DNA of 20,016 nucleotides from DAIMFL01 sp964372215 (GTDB taxonomy: Bacteria > Pseudomonadota > Alphaproteobacteria > Dongiales > Dongiaceae). The notes under the pieces were generated by a model, which saw only the letters and a program-made list of their open reading frames with translations, made no database searches and had not been told where the DNA came from. Each line of letters starts with the position of its first letter. Within the stretch, counting starts at the first letter, position 1. The stretch covers positions 1 through 20,016 of the forward strand of contig CAYJQC010000053.1 in NCBI GenBank assembly GCA_964372215.1, given 5' to 3'. A program made the position numbers and the translations under genes. This document shows, piece after piece, positions 14,083-20,016 of this stretch.

Positions 14083-14182
14083 CGCCTCGGAATGAATCGA
14101 TCCGAGGCGTGAATCTTGCTCTACCTTTTTGAAGTAGAGCATGATTCAGGGATCGCACTGTTTCAATGCGATCCGACCATGC
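14083..14182 (+). repeat. Three-hairpin intergenic element; copy 1 of a dispersed repeat (14108-14182)
   Basis: Hairpin A is CGCCTCGGA/TCCGAGGCG (14083-14091, 14101-14109). Hairpin B runs 14111-14147: GAATC pairs with GATTC and TGCTCTAC (14117-14124) with GTAGAGCA (14134-14141), with one T-T mismatch and a 9-base loop. Hairpin C is GATCGCA/TGCGATC (14151-14173). Bases 14108-14182 recur at 17382-17457; the last 46 positions are identical at 39 of 46. It sits in the divergent gap between the gamma-glutamyltransferase and cyclase genes and so may affect either promoter. Confidence 0.75.
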
Positions 14183-14245
14183 GCCAGCAGCGGCGCTTGC
14201 CGGCGACGAGTCCGGCCAGTTCCGGTGGCATCGCTGCCGGCCATG

Positions 14246-14253
14246 CTACACTC
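14246..14253 (+). promoter_or_regulatory. Candidate extended -10 promoter of the cyclase gene
   Basis: GCTACACT with the preceding T reads as an extended -10 (TG-C-TACACT; hexamer TACACT at 14248-14253, four of six to consensus). No convincing -35 lies 17 bases upstream. It would give a leader of roughly 27 bases to ATG 14287. Low confidence. Confidence 0.25.
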
Positions 14254-14286
14254 GGCCGCGTTGCGCCCACCCCTGCCCGGCCGTTC

Positions 14287-16521
14287 ATGTCCCGCTGGCT
14301 CGATCTCCTCATCCCCGGCCTGCTGCTCGTCCTCGCCATCGTGGTGCGGGTGAACGAGCCGCCGCTGGTCGAGCAGATGCGCAACCTGGTGTTCGACGAG
14401 TATCAGCGCCTGAAGCCCCGCGAATACACCCCGCAGCCGGTCAGGATCATCGACCTCGACGAGGAGAGCCTGCGCCGCCTCGGCCAGTGGCCGTGGCCGC
14501 GCAATCTGCTGGCCGAGCTGGTCGACCGGCTGACCGCGAGCGGCGTATCCACCATCGCCTTCGACGTGATCTTCGCCGAGCCGGACCGCATGGCGCCGCG
14601 CAACTTCCTGGCGCTGTGGCCCCAGGCCGCCAGCGACCCCGAGCTGCGCTCCGAGCTGATGCGCCTGCCGGATCCCGACGAAGCGTTCGCCGCCGCCTTG
14701 TCGCGGGTGCGCTCGGTGACTGCCTTCGCGCTCCTCAACAGCGAGGAGGCGCGCCAGCAGGCCAGTGTGCCGCCGCCCAAGGCGGTCGCCGGCTTCGCGG
14801 AGGCCGGCGACCGCGCGGCACCCTTCGTCGCGCAGTTCGCGGCCGCGGTGCGCTCGCTGCCGATCCTGGAGTCGGCGGCGACCGGCAACGGCAGCGTCAA
14901 CACCATCCCGGACTCCGACGGCGTCATCCGCCGCATTCCGCTGGTGCTGGGCGTCGGGGAACAGTTCTTCGCGACCCTATCCGCCGAGGCGTTGCGCGTC
15001 GCCCAGGATGCCGGCAGCTACATCATCAAGTCGTCCGGCGCCAACAAGGAGCGGAGCCTCGGCACGTCGACCGGCATCAACAACGTGAAGATCGGCGCGA
15101 TCGTCGTCCCCACCGACCAGCACGGCAATCTCCTGCTGTACGACACCGGCCATGTCCAGGAACGCTTCATCCCGGCCTGGGAGGTGCTGGCGCCGGATTT
15201 CGACGCCGGCCGCGTCGCCGGGCAGATCGTGCTGCTCGGCACCACGGTCGAGGGCCTGAAGGATCTGCGCTCGACGCCGATCGAGCGGGTGGTCCCCGGC
15301 GTCGAGGTGCACGCCCAGGCCCTGGAGCAGATGATCGCCGGCGAGTTCCTGCAGCGTCCCGACATGGCCAAGGGCATCGAGATCGTCTATCAGACGCTGA
15401 TCGGACTGACCCTGATCTTCGCGCTGCGCCGGGTCGGCGCGCTGCTGACCCTGGTGATCGCGCTGACCGCCAGCGGCGGCGCGGTCGCCGCGTCATGGGT
15501 GGCGTTCGCCCAGGCCGGCTGGCTGGTCGATCCGCTGTTTCCGTGCTTCGTCGTGCTGCTGGTCTACATGTCCGGCACGCTGATCGGATACCTCCGGACC
15601 GAGCGCGAGAAGCGCTTCGTGCGCAGCACCTTCGGCCGTTACCTGTCGCCGGTGGTGGTGGACCGCCTGACCCGGAATGCGGGACCGATCAAGCTGGGCG
15701 GCGAGATTCGCGAGCTCACCCTCATGTTCTGCGACATCCAGGGCTTCACCCGCATCTCGGAACAGCTCGACCCGGAATCGCTCACGCAGCTGATCAACCG
15801 CTTCCTCACCCCGATGACCACGGTGATCGAGAACCGCCATCACGGCACCGTCGACAAGTACATCGGCGACTGCATCATGGCGTTCTGGAACGCGCCGCTC
15901 GACGATCCCGAACACGCGCGCCACGCGCTCGAGGCCGCGCTCGAGATGCGGGCCGAGCTCGCGCGCCTGAACGGGTCCCTGCATCGGGAAGCGGTCGCCG
16001 CCGGCAAGACGCCGGTGCAGATCGCCGTCGGCATCGGTCTCAACACCGGATCCGGCTGCGTCGGCAATTTCGGCTCCGAGCAGCGGCTGGGATACTCGGT
16101 GCTCGGCGACTCCGTGAATCTCGCCTCGCGGCTCGAGGGGCTGACCCGCGCCTACGGCGTCGACATCGTGCTCGGCGCCGAGACCGCCGGGCAGGCGCCG
16201 GGCTTCGCGCTCCTCGAACTCGACCAGGTCCAGGTCAAGGGCCGCGACGCGCCGCTTCGGATCTACACCGCGCTCGGCGGGCCCGAGCGCGCCGCCGACC
16301 CGGATTTCGCGCGGCTGGCAGAAACCCACGCGGCGATGATCGCCGCCTATCGCCGGCAGGACTGGGATGCGGCGACCGAAAGGCTCGCTGTGGCAAAGGG
16401 GCTCGATGTGACGCTCGTCAAGCTCTACGAGGTTTACGCGCGGCGCATCGCCGACTACCGTGCCGCTCCGCCGGCCGCCGGTTGGGACGGCGTCTACCTG
16501 GCCCACAGCAAGAGCGGCTAG
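14287..16521 (+). CDS. CHASE2-domain class III adenylate cyclase (744 aa)
   Basis: Membrane receptor cyclase making cAMP from ATP. Order: one N-terminal membrane helix (LLIPGLLLVLAIVV, about 7-24), a periplasmic CHASE2 sensor (about 30-340, opening with RNLVFDEYQRLKPREY), three closely spaced helices (about 358-435), then a cytoplasmic class III catalytic domain (about 475-655). Both metal Asp are present (Asp483 in FCDIQGFT, Asp528 in KYIGD). So are the adenine-selecting Lys524 and Asp608 (VLGDSVNLASR) and the transition-state Asn611 and Arg615. It is therefore expected to be active and ATP-specific. A C-terminal helical tail of about 80 residues follows. ATG 14287 begins at the first membrane helix, but no ribosome site is visible before it, so initiation may be weak. 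The exported FecR protein starts 26 bases after its stop, implying cotranscription. Confidence 0.93.
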   Translation: MSRWLDLLIPGLLLVLAIVVRVNEPPLVEQMRNLVFDEYQRLKPREYTPQPVRIIDLDEESLRRLGQWPWPRNLLAELVDRLTASGVSTIAFDVIFAEPDRMAPRNFLALWPQAASDPELRSELMRLPDPDEAFAAALSRVRSVTAFALLNSEEARQQASVPPPKAVAGFAEAGDRAAPFVAQFAAAVRSLPILESAATGNGSVNTIPDSDGVIRRIPLVLGVGEQFFATLSAEALRVAQDAGSYIIKSSGANKERSLGTSTGINNVKIGAIVVPTDQHGNLLLYDTGHVQERFIPAWEVLAPDFDAGRVAGQIVLLGTTVEGLKDLRSTPIERVVPGVEVHAQALEQMIAGEFLQRPDMAKGIEIVYQTLIGLTLIFALRRVGALLTLVIALTASGGAVAASWVAFAQAGWLVDPLFPCFVVLLVYMSGTLIGYLRTEREKRFVRSTFGRYLSPVVVDRLTRNAGPIKLGGEIRELTLMFCDIQGFTRISEQLDPESLTQLINRFLTPMTTVIENRHHGTVDKYIGDCIMAFWNAPLDDPEHARHALEAALEMRAELARLNGSLHREAVAAGKTPVQIAVGIGLNTGSGCVGNFGSEQRLGYSVLGDSVNLASRLEGLTRAYGVDIVLGAETAGQAPGFALLELDQVQVKGRDAPLRIYTALGGPERAADPDFARLAETHAAMIAAYRRQDWDAATERLAVAKGLDVTLVKLYEVYARRIADYRAAPPAAGWDGVYLAHSKSG

Positions 16522-16547
16522 CGCCCGCGGGGACCGATGAGGACCGC

Positions 16548-17246
16548 ATGAACCTGTCGTTGCGCATTGCCGCCGTCATGGCCGTCGCCGGCGCGGCCTG
16601 CCTCGCCGCCGCGGCGCCGGTCCGGGCCGAGCCGGCGGTCGGCACGGTGTTCCAGCGCCCCTACATGGGCGCGACCGGCGCCCGCACCGCCGGCCGGTCC
16701 GAGCCCCTGTACTTCAACACCACCATCTACGAAGCGGAGACGGTCAGCACCGACCGCCACGGCAGCACCGCGCTGCGCTTCCTCGACGGCAGCAGGCTCC
16801 AGGTCGGCGGCAATTCCACCGTAGTGCTCGACCGCTTCGTCTACGACCCGGATGCCGGCGCCGGCGCGGCGGCGATCAGCTTTGCCAAAGGGATCTTCCG
16901 CTTCGTTTCCGGCGATCTCGGCGAGGACGGCCTGCGTCTCGAGACCCCGTCGGCCACCCTCGCCATCCGCGGCACCAAGTTCGTGCTGTCGATCGACGAG
17001 GGCGGCAATACCGACGTCTGGGTGATCGAGGGTGCGGTCGAGGCGACTCCCCGGGCCGGCGCGCCGGGAACCGCGCGCGCCGGACAGTCGCTGGTGATCG
17101 CCAGCGGCACCCCGGGCGTGGCCGTTGTCAACGGCCGCACCGCGCCCCGGGACCCTGCGGTCGAGGACGATCTGTCGTTCTTCGGCCCGCCCGGCATCGG
17201 CGACCGCGATCGGGAAAGCGGAAGCCCCGGCAACAACCACAACTGA
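16548..17246 (+). CDS. Exported FecR-domain protein (232 aa)
   Basis: Periplasmic protein with a cleavable signal peptide (MNLSLRIAAVMAVAGAACLA, cleavage likely after APVRA). It is followed by a FecR domain (about 60-185): TDRHGSTALRFLDGSRLQVG, FAKGIFRFVSG, ETPSATLAIRGTKFVLSI and VWVIEGAVEA. Unlike classical FecR it has no membrane anchor or cytoplasmic anti-sigma part, and no sigma factor lies nearby. The C-terminal 45 residues are Gly/Asp/Asn-rich and probably disordered. ATG 16548 has GAGGA close upstream (4 bases) and follows the cyclase stop by 26 bases. The coupling suggests it supplies or modulates a periplasmic signal for the CHASE2 sensor; that role is inference. Confidence 0.88.
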   Translation: MNLSLRIAAVMAVAGAACLAAAAPVRAEPAVGTVFQRPYMGATGARTAGRSEPLYFNTTIYEAETVSTDRHGSTALRFLDGSRLQVGGNSTVVLDRFVYDPDAGAGAAAISFAKGIFRFVSGDLGEDGLRLETPSATLAIRGTKFVLSIDEGGNTDVWVIEGAVEATPRAGAPGTARAGQSLVIASGTPGVAVVNGRTAPRDPAVEDDLSFFGPPGIGDRDRESGSPGNNHN

Positions 17247-17255
17247 CCGCGGGCC

Positions 17256-17326
17256 CGGGGCCGCAGCCGGCTTGCCGGCCCCGTACGGCCCCGTTACGGT
17301 TGGCGCACGGAGCCTTTGCTCCGTGC
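17256..17326 (+). terminator. Two GC-rich stem-loops after the FecR-domain gene
   Basis: First stem: CGGGGCCG (17256-17263) with CGGCCCCG (17276-17283). Second: GCACGGAG (17305-17312) with CTCCGTGC (17319-17326), loop of six. Neither is followed by a T-run, so they may slow polymerase or protect the 3' end rather than terminate alone. Downstream, the 11-mer CTTGGGACGTG occurs twice (17332-17342 and 17375-17385). Confidence 0.4.
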
Positions 17327-17381
17327 AGGGCCTTGGGACGTGCCCTGGATCGGGATCGTCCAGGACAGGTTCAGCTTGGGA

Positions 17382-17457
17382 CGTGAATCCTGGTCTTCTC
17401 TGCTGAAGCGAGAGCATGAGTCGCCGATCGCACTGCTTCAGCGCGATCCGACCATGC
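17382..17457 (+). repeat. Copy 2 of the dispersed structured repeat
   Basis: It matches 14108-14182 in the same orientation: shared CGTGAATC at the left, GAAG..GAGAGCATGA in the middle, and GATCGCACTG..TTCA..GCGATCCGACCATGC at the right (39 of 46 over 17412-17457). The right hairpin GATCGC/GCGATC (17426-17448) is kept. An ATG at 17416 inside it opens a frame into the antiporter gene but is probably not the true start. Confidence 0.75.
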
Positions 17458-17475
17458 CCTAAGGGCCGACCCGGC

Positions 17476-19965
17476 ATGCAGGACATCGCGATCACGGTCT
17501 TCGGCCTGGCCGGCCTTCTGGCGCTGGTCAGCTTTCTGCCCCCGCTCGCAAACCGCCTGACCCTGCCCTACACCGTCCTGCTGGCCCTGGTCGGCTGTGC
17601 GCTCGGCGCCGTCACCGCCACGGTTCCCGACGACGCCGGCATGGGCATGGCCGGCGATTTCATCAACGCGCTCAAAGGGTTCGACATCTCGGCCGAGGTC
17701 TTTCTCTATGTCTTCCTGCCGGCGCTGCTGTTCGAGGCCGGGCTGGTGATCGACGTCCGCCGGCTGATGGACGAGTTCGCCACGGTGCTGCTGATGGCGG
17801 TCGTGGCGGTGCTGGTCTGCACGGTCGTGGTCGGCATGGCGCTGGCGCCGTTCGCGCCGGTCGGGCTCGCCGCCTGCCTGCTGCTCGGCGCCATCGTCGC
17901 CACCACCGATCCGGCGGCGGTGATCGGCATCTTCCGCGATCTCGGCGCGCCGCGCCGCCTGTCGATCCTGGTCGAGGGCGAGAGCCTGTTCAACGACGCC
18001 GCCGCGATCGCCCTGTTCACCCTGCTGCTCGGCATCGTCAGCAGCGGCGCCGACGGCAGCCTGTTCGGCACCGCGGCCGACTTCACGGTCAGCTTCCTGG
18101 GCGGCGCGGCGGCGGGCTATGTCGCCGGCCGGGTCGCCTGCGCGGTGGTCGGGGTGCTGCGCGGCCTGCGCTTCGCCGAGGTCACCCTGACCGTCGCGCT
18201 TGCCTACACCTCCTATGTCGTCAGCGACCGCTATCTCGGGGTTTCCGGTGTGGTCGCGGTGGTGACCGCGGCCCTGGTGATCAGCTCGGTCGGACGCACC
18301 CGGCTGACGCCGTCGACCTGGGACAGCCTGATCGAGACCTGGGAACAGCTCGCGTTCTGGGCCAACTCCCTGGTGTTCCTGCTGGCGGCGATGCTGGTGC
18401 CGCGGCTGCTGACCGAGATCGGCGGGCGCGACGCCTTGCTGCTGGCCCTGCTGGTGGCGGCCGCGATCGTCGCCCGGGCGCTGGTGCTCTATGGCCTGCA
18501 CCCGGCCCTGACCGCGATCGGCCTGGCGAACCGGGTCAGCCCGGCCTACAAGGCGGTCGTGGTCTGGGGCGGCTTGCGCGGCGCGGTGTCGCTCGCCCTC
18601 GCGCTCGCGGTCACCGAACACCAGGCGGTTCCCGCCGATATCCGCCAGTTCGTCGCGGTGCTCACCACCGGCTATGTGCTGTTCACCCTGTTCGTCCAGG
18701 GCACCACGCTGCGGCCGCTGATCCGCCTCTTGAAGATCGACCAGCTGTCGCCGGCCGAGCGCGCGGTGCGCGACCGCGCCTTGGCGCTGGCCCGCGACTC
18801 GATCCGCGAGCGCATCGAGACCGTGGCGGCCGCCGACCGTATCGCGCCCGCCGTCGTCGCCGAGGTGACCCACGAGCTGGAACAGCGTACCGGCAGAAGC
18901 GACGCGACCACGCCGGCGGCCGCCCTGTCCGAGGACGACCGGGTCTATATCGGGCTCGCCACCCTGGCGAACCGCGAGAGCGAGCTGGCGCTGGCGCGGT
19001 ACGAGGAACGGCTGATCGCGCGCCGGGTCGCCCATACGCTGATGGCCCAGTCCGGGCGCCTGCTCGACGGCGTCAAGACCGGCGGGCGCGCCGGCTACGA
19101 GGCGGCGGCGGCCAAGGCGCTCGCCTTCCCCTTCGGATTCCGGGCCGCCCAGATCATGCACCGGCGCGTGCGCGTGATCGGGCCGCTCGCCGATGCGCTG
19201 GCCGACCGCTTCGAGACCCTGCTGGTCGGGCAGATGGTGCTGCGCGATCTGGTGGCGTTCAGCGACCGCCGGCTGACACCGCTGCTCGGCGGCGCCACCG
19301 GCGAGAGCCTGGCCGCCATCCTGGCGGCGCGCCTGGCGGCGGCCGAGCAGGCGCTCGAGGCCCTGCGCCTGCAATATCCCGAGTACTTCGCGGCGCTGCA
19401 GGAGCGCTATCTCGGCCGGCTGGCCCTGCGGCTCGAGGAGGACAGCTATCGCGCCATGCTGGCGGAATCGGTGGTGAGCCAGGAGATCTTCAACGATCTC
19501 GACCATGGCGTCGCCCAGCGCTGGCGCGCGCTCGATCGCCGGCCGGCGCTCGACATCGCCATGAAGCCCGAGGACATGATCGCCCGGGTGCCGCTGTTCG
19601 CCGGGTTGGCGCCGAACCGCGTCGCCGGGATCGCCCGGCTGCTGCGACCGCGCCTGGCGGTGCCGGGCGAACGGATCATCGCCGTGGGCGAGCGCGGCGA
19701 CGCCATGTACTTCGTCGATTCCGGCGCCGTCGAGGTCAGGCTTCCCGGCCGCCCGATCCGGCTCGGCAGCGGCGAATTCGTCGGCGAGATCGCGCTGCTC
19801 ACCCACAACCCGCGCAACGCCGACGTGGTCGCGCTCGGCTATTGCCGGCTCCTGGCGCTGAGCGCGGTCGATTTCCGCCGCCTGCTCGACGCCGACCCGG
19901 AGATGCGGCGCACCATCGACCAGGTCGCCCGCCGGCGGCTGGGCCAGCGGGTGGGATCAGCCTAA
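17476..19965 (+). CDS. CPA1 Na+/H+ antiporter with C-terminal cyclic-nucleotide-binding domain (829 aa)
   Basis: Inner-membrane cation/proton exchanger for pH and sodium control. Residues 1-415 form the multi-helix exchanger: TTDPAAV (143-149), GESLFNDAAA with the ion-site Asn173-Asp174, and WGGLRGAVSLALAL (364-377). A mostly helical cytoplasmic linker (about 420-700) follows, then a cNMP-binding domain (about 706-815). Its phosphate-binding cassette is GEFVGEIALLTHNPRNADVV, with Glu771 and phosphate-contacting Arg780. The residue after that Arg is Asn rather than the usual Ser, Thr or Ala. The layout recalls plant SOS1 and sperm NHE, though no voltage-sensor part is visible. I chose ATG 17476, with AAGGG 10 bases upstream. 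The in-frame ATG 17416 lies in a repeat and would add 20 polar residues. Being downstream of the adenylate cyclase, it is a plausible cAMP target. Confidence 0.92.
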   Translation: MQDIAITVFGLAGLLALVSFLPPLANRLTLPYTVLLALVGCALGAVTATVPDDAGMGMAGDFINALKGFDISAEVFLYVFLPALLFEAGLVIDVRRLMDEFATVLLMAVVAVLVCTVVVGMALAPFAPVGLAACLLLGAIVATTDPAAVIGIFRDLGAPRRLSILVEGESLFNDAAAIALFTLLLGIVSSGADGSLFGTAADFTVSFLGGAAAGYVAGRVACAVVGVLRGLRFAEVTLTVALAYTSYVVSDRYLGVSGVVAVVTAALVISSVGRTRLTPSTWDSLIETWEQLAFWANSLVFLLAAMLVPRLLTEIGGRDALLLALLVAAAIVARALVLYGLHPALTAIGLANRVSPAYKAVVVWGGLRGAVSLALALAVTEHQAVPADIRQFVAVLTTGYVLFTLFVQGTTLRPLIRLLKIDQLSPAERAVRDRALALARDSIRERIETVAAADRIAPAVVAEVTHELEQRTGRSDATTPAAALSEDDRVYIGLATLANRESELALARYEERLIARRVAHTLMAQSGRLLDGVKTGGRAGYEAAAAKALAFPFGFRAAQIMHRRVRVIGPLADALADRFETLLVGQMVLRDLVAFSDRRLTPLLGGATGESLAAILAARLAAAEQALEALRLQYPEYFAALQERYLGRLALRLEEDSYRAMLAESVVSQEIFNDLDHGVAQRWRALDRRPALDIAMKPEDMIARVPLFAGLAPNRVAGIARLLRPRLAVPGERIIAVGERGDAMYFVDSGAVEVRLPGRPIRLGSGEFVGEIALLTHNPRNADVVALGYCRLLALSAVDFRRLLDADPEMRRTIDQVARRRLGQRVGSA

Positions 19966-20016
19966 GAGTCCGACTCGAAACTCATGGTGAGCGTGCCAGG
20001 CGTCGCGTGAGCAGCA
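19966..20016. other. Right-edge sequence without recognisable gene
   Basis: Fifty-one bases after the antiporter stop. A tiny palindrome (GAGTCCGACTC, 19966-19976) is the only structure seen; no gene or terminator can be supported before the window ends. Confidence 0.3.

Noticed and set aside
14166..16547. Long upstream extension of the FecR-domain frame through the cyclase
   Set aside because: It reads the cyclase gene in another frame; the signal peptide and ribosome site place the FecR start at 16548.
17371..19806. 811-residue minus-strand frame opposite the antiporter
   Set aside because: Low-complexity Arg/Gln/Asp/Gly shadow of a gene with clear exchanger and CNBD motifs.

Overview
This is a gene-dense, very GC-rich segment of a bacterial chromosome with short intergenic gaps (all under 300 bases). 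Pot-type transport genes, DmdC-like and CHASE2-cyclase families, strong G/C third-position bias and palindromic intergenic repeats of a kind familiar from alphaproteobacteria suggest an alphaproteobacterium, perhaps Rhodospirillales or Hyphomicrobiales. No rRNA or tRNA is present to confirm this. I saw no RNA gene, CRISPR array, transposase or phage gene.

Layout. (1) 114-1904, plus strand: a DmdC-like long acyl-CoA dehydrogenase. It converges on (2) a continuous minus-strand block from 14038 down to 1938. In transcription order this block holds: a cytoplasmic gamma-glutamyltransferase-type enzyme; a complete PotD-PotB-PotC-PotA polyamine-type ABC importer; a GT1/UGT-like glycosyltransferase carrying a 171-residue histone H1-like basic tail; a paired palindromic repeat; a tandem double-cupin protein; an aldehyde dehydrogenase; a D-Ala-D-Ala carboxypeptidase with a C-terminal SPOR-like domain; and a TauE/SafE (TSUP) permease. 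(3) From 14287 rightward, plus strand: a CHASE2 adenylate cyclase, an exported FecR-domain protein and a CPA1 Na+/H+ antiporter with a C-terminal cyclic-nucleotide-binding domain.

How the genes may work together. The minus block looks like uptake (PotABCD) and processing of an amine or gamma-glutamyl compound, with the transferase and aldehyde dehydrogenase as candidate catabolic steps; the substrate is inferred, not shown. The plus block looks like a signalling unit: a periplasmic sensor cyclase (with FecR as possible partner) makes cAMP, and the antiporter two genes downstream carries a domain able to bind it. This resembles in outline the soluble cyclase/sperm NHE pairing of animals.

Repeats. 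An inverted pair of 33-base palindromic units lies at 6331-6415, with stems that differ but still pair. Two direct copies of a 75-76-base structured element (14108-14182 and 17382-17457) bracket the cyclase-FecR pair, and a short related piece occurs inverted at 2726-2764. The best leads are the basic-tail glycosyltransferase fusion, the cyclase/CNBD-antiporter module and these repeat families.
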